A stretch of 64,000 bases of DNA from Apoda limacodes (GCA_946406115.1 OX291545.1:27461153-27525152), one strand, 5' to 3'. Counted from the first letter of the stretch, positions 47,669-59,929 are shown. Program-made: numbers and translations. The notes: generated from the sequence alone by a model not told the origin.

Positions 47669-49608
47669 AATGTCAATGTTTATTATTAAAAAAAAAACAT
47701 CGTATTGTTTTTAATAAATCCATGGTTATTTAAATTTTTTTAAAGAATAATGCTAAGCCAATTTTAATATTTATAAACATGAAGCAATAGCAATTTTTAT
47801 CCCAAAAAAGGTATCTACAGCTAATGTTAGAATTACATTCGACATTTACCTTCGCTACACGTCCGTGTACTTACTAGACGAGTTGTCGCTTGCGCAACAG
47901 TTGCCAAATTGATTTTCACATTATTACACAATATCGTTTTTGTTTCTACTAATTTGTGTAAAAAATTCTTAGACGTGTTTTTCGTCGTGTACATAAAATT
48001 TCTCAACGTTATATAAATCGACTCATTTCTTTTAATGGATTTGCTTTTATTTATAGAATTTGTTATTAAGATGATGTCATTATTATTTTCAGTTTATGAG
48101 CTTCCATTGTTGGACATAAGGACTGCGAAATGAGCCACAACGCACGTACCTGATACCACGTTTCCATTGTTGAGTCATTTGTTGGCTCGTCAGTTTAACC
48201 AGCGTGCATCATTCTGAGCTTTCTTGCCAGTTATTGTTGTAACATTTCGCTATAAAAAATGTAGGTATTTTTCTTTTGGGTAAATAACTAAACAAATAAA
48301 CAATTTAAATGATTGTAAACAATAAATTGTAATGATAGTAACAAGTATGTAAAAACAAAATAACTAATGGCTGATGTCCTAATCACTCGATGGTAAATAG
48401 TTTTAGTTCATTTTGTATAATAATGTATATTAAATCTCCTTCTTGAAGTTCATAGTCTTATTTAAACACGCTTAGAAGTACACGGAAGGGGTCTAATAAT
48501 GTTGGTTAAAATGACTTTAATCTGTTGCTACCCAGTTTTTGCAGAAGATATCTGGTTCCGATAGTAAACGTTTATGTTTACCTATTTTTCGAGCCAATGT
48601 CGATATAATTCTTACACAGTGTAATGGTAAGTATCAAGGGTGGCCATCTCTAAAATCTAGCAACTAGGTCAACGTATTAAAAGTAACTTAGAAAAGTCAA
48701 AAATTAAACTAAATTTAGTCTTCTTAAGAAACAAAACGTTTTAAGGAACTGTTTGCAGTCTTTAATTTTTTACTCTGTTATCAAAACTAAAGGTTCTTGA
48801 AGTTTTTAGGAACTTGATTCCGGACTACAATTGAAACCCCGTCCGAACGCTCCCCGGACGCCCTCTAAACTAGGAAAAATCTGGGGAAACCCGGACGGAT
48901 GGCAACCCCACTTAGACCGAACACAAGCAGAAAAATATTTGCTCCCCTACCTCTGGAATTGTTGCCGAGCAATTATTGCACGAAAACTTTCCCGTGTAAC
49001 TGCTCCTTCAAAATCACGATCTTTGTGAGGTGCTCGCAAAATCGAGTTACGTCCGAGTGACCGCTGTATGGTATGACACAGCATCCTGCGGGATATATGT
49101 ATAGCGTATTCTATTGCTAAAGTTGAAGTACGTTTACCTATACCAATTAAGTTTACTTGACAGGTGTCGTTTCAGGAATGGTATTCGGCTACAGGTAGGT
49201 ATCTATAAAAGGACTTGCACTATCCGCAGGGATTGTCTGAATAAAAAGTATCTACTTACCTTAAATGCATAATTGAAGACAAACGAAACCTTACACAATG
49301 GGGTGTGCGAAAAAAATTTCATCGCTTAGTTTTATTTATAGAAAGCTGGTAACTACACCAGGGATGTTGCTGAAGCAGAATTTAACAACTCTGCCGATTT
49401 CAAGTTTTATTTTGAGATACTTTGTAAAATCACATAAATTATACCTACTTTTTTACCATATTTTTAGTATGAAATTAAGAAATGTCGATAGGAAATAATC
49501 AAAGATAAACGCGTCAAAAACTGCTAAACGAATCAAATAAAATTGGCTGAATCAAAATGAACATGTTTACTATATTAAAATGACTTTTTCTATCAGGTTT
49601 TCTATCAA
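47669..49608. other. Intergenic stretch, mostly unrecognised
   Basis: At 48095-48180 'gagcttccattgttggacataagg' resembles the 3' end of RTE elements. At 48831-49028 an open stretch without family signature is present. No gene is supported. Confidence 0.4.
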
Positions 49609-49713
49609 TGATACCCCTGGTGTTGCAAGCGTCCTTAGGCTACTGTGACCGCTTACCATCAGGCGGACCGTAAGCTTGTTTGCCATCTTAGTGGTATAAA
49701 TAAAAAAAAAATA
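49609..49713 (+). mobile_element. CR1/jockey-like LINE 3'-end fragment
   Basis: Matches the last 105 bp of the large LINE (59736-59826): 'gatacccctggtgttgcaagcgtcc', 'ccatcaggcggaccgtaagc', 'gtggtat' and an A-rich tail. It is severely 5' truncated. Confidence 0.85.
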
Positions 49714-50771
49714 GTTATTGTTGAACAAGTGACATTTGTTTTTTGGTGTTCGTTCAGTGCCGACTTTAAATCCCGAGCTAACGAGCGAGGTAGCCTAAAA
49801 TTGAAACCAATCCATATATAGATTTCGTGATTAAAACACTAGCGTAGCGAGTGATTCTAAAATAGACTACTTAGCACAGTAAGGGATTTAGTGAGATTGC
49901 AAGGCACAGGACCTGACAAAATTTGCTCTCGTGTTAAACCATAAATATAGAGAACTCGATAACGCATGGCCAAGCCAGCCATGAAAGAAAATGGTCGCAA
50001 AAGTGAGACGGAGACGAAGCAAACCTGCGTTCTCATGTCTTCTTTTAATAAACAGACAAAAATGCGGAAGGAGAGAAAAGAGACTTTCTAAAGGATGGTC
50101 AAGTTTGTAAGGCTATTGCGCAGCCATAGGACAGATTTAGTGTTGCCAGCAAACTTTTTGCAAGCCCACTAGATGCAGGTCCTAAAACCACCAGAAATCC
50201 ACCAGATTTTTTCTAATCATTTGTGGGCCTAGTCTTTATCTAGCGAGCTACGGGAGTGAGTTCACGGTATTTCTACATCTATGGTTCACGAGAGTAATAA
50301 TCAATGGTACCAAGATATCATTTTTATTTATTATAGGGATATGTGATGAGTAGGTCACTATAATTACCGAGTGCAATATTGTCTTTATTTAGCAAAATTT
50401 TTCTTTGTTTTTGAAAACTATCAACCTAAAAATTGCCCACTAAAAAATCCACTAGCCATCAGATAAAAATTTTGCCCACCATCAGGGAGTCCCAAACCAC
50501 CAGATCTAGTGGTGAATTTGTAAAATGTTATCACAATTAAAGGAATGATGGCGAAATTACCAATAAAGCTGTGACGGGATGAAGATGACGATACAACTCG
50601 TATATTTTATAGTCCTGATGTGTGCTCCTCCAACTAGTGAAAGTTGGTGACCGTTTGAGTCCATCTGATAGCCAACTTTTTAAGTATTTCTTTAATATTT
50701 GTTCAGTAAAAAATTTAGGTAATCTGTTTTCACTACCCCCCAGTTCTTGTTCACTTTGAACGAACTCTGGG

Positions 50772-50852
50772 GTATAAAGCGTCCATAGTCATGGTAATAG
50801 CTTAACATCACGCGGGCCATAAGCTTATTTGCCAGCTCAGTGGTATAAACGA
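50772..50852 (+). mobile_element. Diverged LINE 3'-end fragment
   Basis: 'gcgtccatag', 'gggccataagcttatttgcca' and 'tcagtggtataaa' are a diverged version of the same LINE tail. It appears to be the oldest copy of the set. Confidence 0.6.
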
Positions 50853-51284
50853 AAACACCTAACACTTTCAAATGATTTGTCATTGGTTTCGGATGCCGGT
50901 GGTGCAGGCGAGCAGAGAGAGAAGCCCCGACGTCGTATTGACCTACATGTCTGTGACCTACGGTTTGGTGACCTCTATTTGCCTAATGTTTCCATGCAAC
51001 GGTTATCTGCTGGACCCATTATAGTGGTTTGAATCTAGGTCTAGGCTACTGTATAGTCCGCTGACTAACTTCCTCCTGACCCAAAACATTAGGTACCATT
51101 GAGAAGTAGGTACCTACTTAAATATACATATTTAAATTCGTTCGTAGGTGGCACAAGTTAGGTACGTATCGGAATAAGATGTATTATTATTTCTTCTACT
51201 TATGGTATGGTATGGTAGGTCTATAGAATGATTGATTACTCATTTTTTTAAGTCGGTTAAAACACAGTTAAGTTTATATTAAAA

Positions 51285-51456
51285 TTGCCATCTTACGGAA
51301 TGCCGGTGGGTTTTTGCAAATGGGTGGCTAGCTTTTTGCCTAGCAGACGCATACGAGCCGTAGTTGGACATTAATGCTGGTTTCACAGGCTACGGTGACC
51401 ACTTACCATCAGGTGTACTGTAAGCTTGTTTGCCACCTCAGTGGTATAAAAAAAAA
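51285..51456 (+). mobile_element. Internally deleted mini-copy of the LINE
   Basis: The first part (51285-51380) matches 58677-58804 inside the reverse-transcriptase region ('ttgccatcttacgga', 'gtggctagctttttg', 'ggacattaatgctggt'). It then jumps directly to the 3' end ('aggctacggtgaccacttaccatcagg...gtggtat' plus A tail). About 960 bp are missing at the junction and a smaller gap lies at 'ccgtagttggacatt'. Confidence 0.85.
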
Positions 51457-52287
51457 TTACTGACGACTTGGACATGAACGACGAATTTTGGCCAATAGAG
51501 CATTTTAGCGTAAAGCCCCATTTTCGAGTATTTTCTTATATCTTTTGACGTGCATGGGTAAATCGACACTTCGTCAGTAATGTTGACATATCAATTAAGT
51601 AACTAGTCCGCAGAGATACTAACGTAGAGCTCGCCTTAGCAGGGTGCTTGGTGCACTCTATGGGCCCAAATTTGTCTTAAATTATCTTTACGTAAGTACC
51701 CTTTTATTAGAAGCTTAAATACTACTTTTAAGGCTTTACGATAATTGTAATGCAATCTCAAATGGCCCCTTCACATTTCGTCCGGCCCGTGCGTCGTATT
51801 GAAATATTCGTTTTCGATTCGTAAGTAAGTACTTTGCTATTTCTAGTACTTCTAGCACTAGATTCCCCTAATCAGACGAGCTGTGAAGTTTCGTGAGTCA
51901 TTTCAAGTGATCTCCACCGTAACATTATACCGGTATTGTTTTTTCCCTTCTGTTTTTCCTCTTATATACTGTTTTGTACAATAACAGAAATTTATTTAGC
52001 AAATTAAGATTACTAGTAATCAATTACTAACTAAAATTACTAGCGGTCAACACTGCACCAAGTTGTGGGTTACATTAGGTCACTGCATCGATTTTGGACC
52101 ATTTTTTCCCCGTGTATCATTCGTCTATCGAAAACAAAATGAGAAGTTAAGCAACGTCGACGTGTGGTCACACCATCTGCCTAGTAGCTGTTATCGTATT
52201 GTCTGTCACCAGTTGTTAAGCAAAAGGCCTTCCTTATGGGCGCCTTGAAAATTCGCACGGTCGACAATTTCTGCTAATTCGCACTGG
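51457..52287. other. Intergenic stretch, nothing recognised
   Basis: No gene, RNA or defined repeat is supported. Confidence 0.4.
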
Positions 52288-52353
52288 GCGCGGTGCATAA
52301 TGGCCAAACCCTCGTTTTTCTAAGGAGAGGCCTGTGCCCCTGTAGTGGGAACA
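52288..52353 (+). mobile_element. RTE LINE 3'-end fragment
   Basis: 'ggcgcggtgcataatggcc', 'ttctaaggagaggcctgtgcccctgtagtggga' is the typical lepidopteran RTE 3' terminus (consensus ending '...gaggcctgtgcccagcagtgggac'). It is about 65 bp long and dead. Confidence 0.65.
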
Positions 52354-52537
52354 AAACAACAGCTAAGGCAACAACCTACTTAGATAGATACTGGACTCTA
52401 TATCTACTTCGTGGTAAGCAATCTCTGGAAAACAAAACATGTGTTGAGCGCGCCTGTTAACTCCAGTATGTCGGCTCTAAAATATGACATTTGTGGTTCC
52501 ATAAAGATCCCCTTAAAGTTAAGAGCATTTGGCCTTA

Positions 52538-52602
52538 AGGTTGGCTCATACTGAGACGCGACGCGACGAGACAAGACGTGTCTCGGTATGAGCCGACCCT
52601 TA
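52538..52602. repeat. Hairpin repeat
   Basis: 'ggttggctcatactgagac' pairs with 'gtctcggtatgagccgaccc' across a short core rich in 'gacgc'. One arm recurs at 29140-29178. It is probably a small MITE. Confidence 0.55.
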
Positions 52603-52984
52603 GTCTCTTTGTATTTACACTTTTTGAATAACCAGATTTGAAATAAACAGTTATTTGTTATTAAAATTTTGTCAGGCTAAATGGCATAGCTAATTTCGTT
52701 TCTTTTGGTTAAAAAAAGGGCCGTAAAGTAAACCATTTTGTGTGACAAAAAATGAGCAGCAGATCTATGCCTGGAACTTAATAGAACTATCTATTTTTCA
52801 TACAACATTGTCAACTTTACGTCACTATAGCAATGATAGATAAGGAACCCGTGCTAAGGCCTGTGTTAATGTTAATTTACTTGTTTGCGTATCGGATAAC
52901 AGATATATCAGATACATTATGTTAGATTAATAAAATGTCTCGAAATTTTTAGTCTGTTAAGTATATTATTTCTTTAAGCAGAGG

Positions 52985-53218
52985 CTTTTCCTAGTTTGTC
53001 AGCTGTCACCAGAAATGATAATCTTGATGAGAACTATCACTTCTGTAAAGATATTACTAGTCTACAATCAATATTTTCGGATATATAGCCTTTCTACATT
53101 TACAACTGTGAAACGAAAAAAAGATCTTAAGGGATCTATCATTTCTGTGAGATATAGCCCTTTCTAGTTCAGCAACTGTCATCCGTAATGAAGATCTTGA
53201 TGAGATCTATCATTTACC
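52985..53218. repeat. Three imperfect repeats
   Basis: A block of the form 'ctagtt..tcagc/acaactgt..aatgaa/ta/gatcttgatgaga(a/t)ctatcatttctgt' occurs three times (about 52990, 53090 and 53163) with increasing similarity between the last two. It is non-coding. Confidence 0.5.
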
Positions 53219-53639
53219 ACTAATCTATGATCAATACTTGCAGAGATAGAGCGCTTTTTGCCAATTGCCCCCCACTCATAGAGGAAACAAATACTGCGTC
53301 TATGGAAATAAAATTTAAAACGCATCCACGTCGAAACCGGTACTGCACTGCATGCATGGCTGTGACGTAGCACTTTTTCTGTCTACGCCATAAGGAACTT
53401 AGTTCCAAATATAGCTTATAAGTGATTTATAACAATTAAAAGTATATTAAATACCTAGTTTAAAACCTATCTCGACTCTCAGATGATAATAAGGAATGAC
53501 GCGTTTAAGAATTTTTGGAATCACCCTTCCCCCTTCCCCTAAGTAAAGAAAGTTTGTATGCAAAAGGGACAGTAAAATCAAGCCGGAAGCTAGCTAGTTA
53601 TTTATGTAGCTAGTTATGTGGTAGCCAGAAAGCTACGTC

Positions 53640-53915
53640 TAAAAAATAGAAGATTTTAAAGTTCCGCAGTCAACCCCTTATAGTTTCGCCATGTCTCATC
53701 AGTCTGTCTGTCCGCGGCTTAGCTCAGAGACCGAGCCGATTAATTAGGCCGACAAAGTGGTAACATAAAAAAAAATGTTTTTCGGGTCTACACGTAAAGT
53801 GGGAATGAATATTTTTCTCGTCTAGCTCATAGTGTGGGGATTGGATAGCTCGTTTAAAAATGTTAAGGGTGTGCGAAAACCATTTTTCGATTCAGCGATG
53901 CGTTTGCGAAATTTG
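53640..53915 (-). mobile_element. Partial reverse copy of the 47.1 kb repeat
   Basis: The reverse complement of this region follows 47345-47665: 'atttcgcaaacgcatcgctgaatcgaaaaatgg', 'aaacgagctatcca', 'gtggtaaaata-like' and 'cgaaactataagg'. It lies in opposite orientation to the copy at 47105. Confidence 0.75.
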
Positions 53916-54027
53916 TTTGAGCCCAGAGGCCCCTCCACTGACAGCTAAATGGCTGTTCTTGGGTGCGTGGAAAAAACCATGGGAATAGTACCTATATAAG
54001 AAATTAAAAGGAAAACTATCATAGCAT

Positions 54028-54181
54028 AGGAGTTCTTCAAGAAAGAAGTTATTAGATTTCTGAAGGGTCGGCAACGCGCAAGTGATACCCCTGGTGTTGC
54101 AAGCGTTCATAGGCTACGGTGTCTGCTTACCATCAGGCGTACCGTTAGCTTGTTTGCCACCTTAGTGGTATTAAAAAAAAA
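54028..54181 (+). mobile_element. CR1/jockey-like LINE 3'-end fragment
   Basis: Matches 59681-59830: 'ttcttcaagaaagaagttattagatttctgaagggtcgg' to 'accttagtggtat' and an A tail. It codes only the last 30 or so residues of the LINE protein. Confidence 0.88.
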
Positions 54182-54244
54182 GCTAAGTTGGCTTTAGTGA
54201 GTATTGGTCGACCAACTTAAAAATGTAGTCGGATAATTAAACAT

Positions 54245-54512
54245 TGACAAAGTGCGAGTCGGACTCGCGCACCTAGGGATCCGTGCCTACCACCAGTTAC
54301 GTAATTTATAAACAGAAAAAAAATCAAAAAGTGTGCCGCAAAGCTGTCACCCATTCAAATAACTGACCAAGCCGGCTTTGCTTAACTTTGAATATCGTTT
54401 CCAACAAATATGTAACTGTTTCGCTTAATAATAGGTAACTAGATGGCGCTGTAGCGGTGATTTAAGATAGTAAATGGCTCGGGCCCGTATTACACTTGGC
54501 CGGTTTTTATTA
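54245..54512 (+). mobile_element. Non-autonomous repeat, first-half copy
   Basis: It starts 'aagtgcgagtcggactcgcgcacctagg', contains 'agatggcgctgtagcgg' and ends 'ttacacttggccggttttta'. It corresponds to the first half of 47105-47668. Confidence 0.7.
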
Positions 54513-54735
54513 TTTATAGTTTTACTTTAGAGCTTGCACACACTATGATCACTGCAAGATTATATGTGTTACTGTTTTTACGATAGAGCAACTATATTAT
54601 AAGTATAACTAAGTATCATAAGTTTGTACCCTAGTTAATCAACGTCGGGCTTGGTCGGTTATTGGATGGGTGACAGCTTAGCGGCACACTTTTTGTTTTT
54701 GATTGTAAATAACGTAAATGGTGGTAGGCACTGTA
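54285..54735. repeat. Inverted repeat pair, about 90 bp arms
   Basis: 54285-54385 ('gtgcctaccacc', 'tcaaaaagtgtgccgcaaagctgtcacccat', 'gaccaagcc') is mirrored by the reverse complement of 54643-54735. The arms differ at several positions. This suggests two head-to-head insertions of one repeat, not a functional hairpin. Confidence 0.7.
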
Positions 54736-55218
54736 GAGGTAACAAGCTCTCGATAGGTTAGAAAGAAGAAGAAAGACTTAGTGAACGTTATAATATCGCA
54801 GTAAATACTTCATCGTTATATAACGGAGCTGTAATGGGCGGTGTCAGATATTTTGAATTAAAACAATCGGGTTGTTCGTTTTTTCCACTAGTTTGACATT
54901 AATGTGTTCAATATAGACCCGGAAAGTCTTGCTAATTTTTAGGGTCAATTCCTAAATTTACTAGGAAGCCCTAAAGTAATAAAGGATGGCTCTGTGTAGT
55001 CATTGGAGGATTAAATTTCCGACATACAAACTCATGAGTCATGACACAGTTGAGTTTGCATCCCCTCTTACGGAGTTAACCTTTGTAGAATCCAGAATTT
55101 GTACCTCAAAACCGAAAGAAGGAAATTACAAAGAGATAACCTAATTGTCCCAGGACGCCATATAAGCAATTTTTTTTTTACCTGACTATTCTGTTGGCTG
55201 ATGCAGCCATTACTGCTC

Positions 55219-55356
55219 CACCGGGCTTTTGGGGCGAGACTCTGAAGGGAGCCTCGGCTTGGGTTGTCGCTCTTGGGGTCGTCCCTTTGACCAGCGTGAG
55301 CCTCGAACCCGAAGGTGAGTCAGCACCAGGAGGGCAGTTCCCTGTAACGCGGTTAA
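55219..55356 (-). mobile_element. Jockey-type LINE 3'-end fragment
   Basis: On the minus strand it shares 'ggttcgaggctcacgctggtc', 'aaagggacgaccccaagagcga' and 'caacccaagccgaggc' with 13600-13700 and 36600-36720. It is 5' truncated. Confidence 0.82.
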
Positions 55357-55539
55357 GCGACGACAGTTAGGTAATGCTTGTATGTATAAGTCGCATATGA
55401 TTATTAAAGAACGTCAATGAAATACAAAAAAGAACTTAACATTCCGTGTTTCACTCTGAACGATCCCGTACCTAGAGGTATATAGGTAAAGCAGCATTAC
55501 GCCTACACTTGCTAATAAAAAAAAGCGACCGTTAAGCCC

Positions 55540-55592
55540 GCTGCAGCACGGAACCCTCGGTGCGCGAGCCCGACTCGCACTTGGCCAATTTT
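55540..55592 (+). repeat. Terminal fragment of the 'cggtgcgcgagc' repeat
   Basis: 'ggaaccctcggtgcgcgagcccgactcgcacttggccaattttt' is the 3' terminus of the repeat family at 27228-28202, without its body. Confidence 0.7.
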
Positions 55593-56159
55593 TATATTTT
55601 GAATAACTATAGGAGCTGGAGTGGAGTGGATACATAGATAAGTATGAAGCCAAAATACTACTTAACTCTAGATTTTATGGTAGGTAAAAACAAATGAACC
55701 AAACAATTTCCCTAACCTTTTGGGTATTTTAAAGATATTTAATCAGATCAATTTCAAAAATTTGTGGTTATATTTTGTGGCTTTCAACAATATTTTATAT
55801 ATACTCATTTGGGAACGTCCAATCAAATATACACTTATAAAAACATTAGATTAAATAGTAATAAAGATAATACATTACAGTGTTGCCTCAGTTTGGTTAC
55901 CACGATGTTCACAATTAAGTAATGAAACTGGAAGTAAAGTAGGTACTTACCTACCTACTAAAATTAAATTAAGAAATAAGATAATACTTACTATGTTTAA
56001 CATAAACTCAGTTGTTAGTATGTAGTCACGGCCTGCATAACCATGGACGCGGGTTCGATCCAGGCTTTACGTTAACGTCTATGTTATCATCAATTTTATT
56101 GTGATAGTCTTAAGTACCTATAGGAAGAGAAAAAAACCAAATGTTAGTCAGATCCAGAC
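55593..56159. other. Intergenic stretch
   Basis: AT-rich. At 55995-56075 'gtagtcacggcctgcataacc...gcgggttcgatccaggc' has a tRNA-like B box and may be a SINE head. No gene is supported. Confidence 0.4.
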
Positions 56160-59100
56160 ATGTATTAGTATTAATGGCGAGCAATTAGAAAAGAGCAGCA
56201 AAGAGAGGTAGGGCACTGCAAGTACTCGCTCGAATAAGCCACCCGAACAACTAAAGCAGGGCATAGCGAGTACTTGCTCGAATGAGCGGCCCGAACTGGG
56301 GAAGTACCTCCACCTTACAGAAAACCGCGGCCATAATAACACTAACATTGAGTAGTGTTGTGTTCCTGGCGGTGAGTAAGGTTGCCAGAGCTCTTTGAGG
56401 ATTCGCTGCGCGGACAGCGGAGGACCGGCGGTGCTTGTTGCTGTCATGCTCGGCGTAGACGCGGCGTGCTGGTTCGGCGGTCAGGGAGACCTGAGGAAAC
56501 GGCTGACCGCTGGCCGCCCGCAGGTTGAACGGGGTCCCGAACCCAGGGATCACTTAATCTCCGCCCTGGGAGGCTGATTCGCCAGCCTGTGTTAAGTATC
56601 TGAAGTGGTAGTCGTGCCGGAGAAGGAGACCGGAGTGGACCCGGCTACTACAACAGAGGGGGATCAGGGGCCCTTCCGCCCGCCGTACCAGCAACCGTAT
56701 CATCTGTGGCGAGCTTCGGCAGTCTTAGAACCGCACCTTTTGTCCTCTATGCTGTCTGTGCAGTGAATCCTCATCCTTAGTCTTAGTAACTTTTTTTATA
56801 TATCATGGCCATAAGAAAGAAAAAGAAAAGAGTTTGCACAGCGGCTACTCCATCCACATATAATGTGGATTTTTGCAACATCAGGGGTATTCACGCCAAT
56901 CTTAACGCAGTCCACTACCATCTCGAAACTGCGCAGCCGACCATTCTTTTTCTAACGGAGACGCAGATATCCTGCCCGGCCGACACATCATACCTTCACT
57001 ATCCCGGATACAAACTCGAACACAATTTTATGAGTCGTGCCGGTGTATGTATGTTCGTCCGGGAGGATATCTGCTGTCGCCGCCTTCATAGCCTTGAAGA
57101 CAGGGACCTGTCGATGTTGTGGGTGCGCGTAGATTACGGCGGCCACACTCGTATTTATGCGTGCCTATACAGGTCTCATAGCGGTGACACGGACGTAACT
57201 CGACTCTTCACGCACCTGAGTTTGACGACTGACAAAGTTCTAGAGCAATATCCCACAGCAGAACTAGTTATTTTGGGAGACTTTAACGCCCACCATCGCG
57301 AGTGGCTCAGTTCTCGAACCAATAACTATGCTGGGATATCTGCTCATGAATTTGCTCTGACCTATGGATTCTCTCAGCTGGTACTTTCTCCAACGAGAAT
57401 ACCAGATATAGAGGAACATACGAGCTCCTTACTGGACCTTCTGCTGACTACTCGTCCGGACGGATACTCCGTCTCAGTGGATGCGCCTCTTGGCTCCTCA
57501 GACCACTGTCTCGTTCGGACTCAAGTGTCATGCACACAACCTGATCCTTCTGGGCCAACTAATTGGCGTCGTGTGTGGCACTATAAGTCGGCAGACTGGG
57601 ATGGATTGCGAGAATTTTACGCATCGTACCCGTGGAGGCAGATCTGCTTTAACTCAGAAGATCCTGACGTCTGCGCAGCCGCAGTCACTGAGACAATCCT
57701 TGCTGGTATGGAATGCTATATTCCTAACCCACGAGTAGCTGCCGGCGTCAAAAAACGACCGTGGTTTAATAGGTCTTGCAGAAAAGCTAAAATTCTTAAG
57801 CAAAATCCATATGAGGCTTGGACCACGGCTCGTTTTAAAAAGGATCCGAATATTTCTGAGTTAAAACGCAAATTAAATGCTGCCTCGAGGTTCAGTAAGA
57901 AAGCAACTGCCAGAGCAAAATTCCAATTCATCGGCAAAATAGGTGGGCGACTTGCGAGCTATCCTTCTGGCAGTCGTGCTTTCTGGTCGCTTGCCAAAGC
58001 TGCCGAAGGGAACTTCTGCCAGTCGTCGTTACCACCACTGCGAAAGACCGATGGTGACTTGGCCCATAGTGCTAAAGAGAAAGCCGATCTACTGGGCAGT
58101 CTCTTTGCCTCGAACTCGAATATGAACGATGAAGGCGCTGTACCACCTACTATACCGTGGTGCGGTAAGACCATGCCGGAAATCTCCATAACGTAGCGGG
58201 AGGTCAGGCGGGCGTTGCTTTCTCTAGACGTTCATAAGTCGAGTGGGCCAGACGGTATACCAGCAGTGGTGCTTAAGCAGTGTGCTCCTGAGTTATGTCC
58301 TGTACTCACGCGCCTCTTCGCGCTTTCCTACCACACTAGGCAATTTCCGTCTTCATGGAAGACTGCGAATGTGCACCCGGTGCCCAAAAAGGGCGATAGA
58401 TCAGATCCATCGAATTACAGGCCTATCGCTATTACCTCTCTCCTCTCTAAGGTGATGGAGCGTGTGATCAACACACAGCTTCTAAGATACCTAGAAGTAC
58501 ACGATCTGGTCAGTGACCGTCAATATGGCTTTCGCCACGGTCGCTCGACTGGTGACCTTCTAGTGTATCTCACACACCGATGGGCACTAGCCATTGAGAG
58601 TCAGGGTGAGGCATTGGCATGTAGCCTGGACATAGCGAAGGCGTTCGATCGGGTCTGGCACCGCGGTCTTCTATCGAAGTTGCCATCTTACGGAGGTTTG
58701 TGCCCGAGGGTTTGTGCAAATAGGTGGCTAGCTTTTTGTCCGCCAGAGGCATACGAACCGTAGTTGACGGTAGTTGCTCTGATAGCATGGACATTAATGC
58801 TGGTGGGACAAGGCTCTGTGCTGTCTCCTACGCTGTTTCTACTGCATATCAATGACATGTTGGACATCAACAACATACATTGCTATGCAGATGACAGTAC
58901 TGGAGACGCTTTTTACACGGGTCGTGCAAACATCCCTCGTTCCGTTGTGGAGGAAAACCGCGGAGAACTTGTGTCTCAAATCGAGACCACACTGTCCCAG
59001 GTCTCTGACTGGGGACGGGTAAACTTGGTCCGATTCAACCCTACAAAGACGCAAGTGTGCGCGTTCACCGCTAAGAAAACTCCATTCACTGTGGTCCCAC

Positions 59101-59846
59101 AATTCCAGAACACTCCCCTCTCCATCTCCAAGAGCATTGGGATCCTTGGTGTCGACATCTCCAGCGATGTTCAGTTCCGAGATCATTTACAAGATAAGGT
59201 GAAGCTGGCGTCCAAAAAACTTGGTGTACTCAACAGAGCGAAGCAGTACTTCACGTCGAGGCAAAGGTTGTTACTTTACAAGTCGCAGGTTCGGCCCCAT
59301 ATGGAGTACTGCTGCCATCTCTGGGCAGGTGCACCCGGATACCAGCTTGACCCTTTTGACTCGGTTCAACGACGGGCTGTGAGAATTGTCGACGATTCCA
59401 AACTCACTTGCGGTATCGAGCCCTTAAGTCTGAGGAGAGACTTTACCTCACTGTGTGTGTTCTACCGCTTGTACAATGGGTTGTGTTCTGAGGAATTGTT
59501 CGAAATGATGCCCACGGCTACTTTCTACCATCGCACCGCTCGCCATCGGCAGGGAATTCATGCTCACACTTTAGAACCTAAATGGTCGCGTACAGTGCGG
59601 TTTCAGAGAAACTTCCTCCCGCGAACGCTTAAGTTGTGGAATGAGCTCCCTGCCAAGGTTTTCTGCAAGGACTACAGTATGGAGTTCTTCAAGAAAGAAG
59701 TTATTAGATTTCTGAAGGGTCGGCAACGCGCAAGTGATACCCCTGGTGTTGCAAGCGTCCATAGGCTACGGTGACCGCTTACCATCAGGCGGGCCGTAAG
59801 CTTGTTTGCCACCTTAGTGGTATTTAAAAAAAAAAAAAAAAAAAAA
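56160..59846 (+). mobile_element. Nearly full-length CR1/jockey-like LINE
   Basis: The 5' part is GC-rich and includes two similar units of about 55 bp ('gggca(c/t)..gcgagtacttgctcgaat(a/g)agc..cccgaac') at about 56210-56300, like LINE 5' UTR sub-repeats. A coding region for endonuclease and reverse transcriptase follows at 56805-59774. The 3' end is 'gccaccttagtggtat' and a poly(A) run to about 59846. Fragments of its 3' end at 1941, 49609, 50772, 51285 and 54028 show it is a multicopy family. The exact 5' end and target-site duplication cannot be fixed by eye. Confidence 0.88.
56805..59774 (+). pseudogene. LINE endonuclease/reverse transcriptase, interrupted
   Basis: The first open part (56805-58196, 463 codons) is an APE-type endonuclease with LTETQIS, LVILGDFNAHHREW and SSDHCLVRTQV, followed by a linker. 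A TAG at 58194-58196 breaks it, and the same frame resumes with the reverse transcriptase: DGIPAVVLK, HPVPKKGDRSDPSNYRPIAI and a palm region with SLDIAKAFDRVW. Between about 58690 and 58810 the frame is lost and regained by two indels. From 58764 it continues with GSVLSPTLFLLHIND, the active-site YADD (CYADDSTGD) and the C-terminal region ending ASVHRLR. The catalytic residues survive, but one nonsense codon and two frameshifts make the copy inactive unless bypassed. Clade (CR1/jockey) is judged from motif style. Confidence 0.9.
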
Positions 59847-59929
59847 TTGTTAATTCAACAGTCTTCAAGACTCCAAACTTCAATACGTTCCTCATATTCA
59901 TAACATAGCCAAAAAACTTAGCTCTGCGA

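Noticed and set aside
48831..49028. Open stretch of 65 codons (KPRPNAPRTPSKLGKIW...)
   Set aside because: No family signature, no splice context and no neighbouring exon; chance frame in intergenic DNA.
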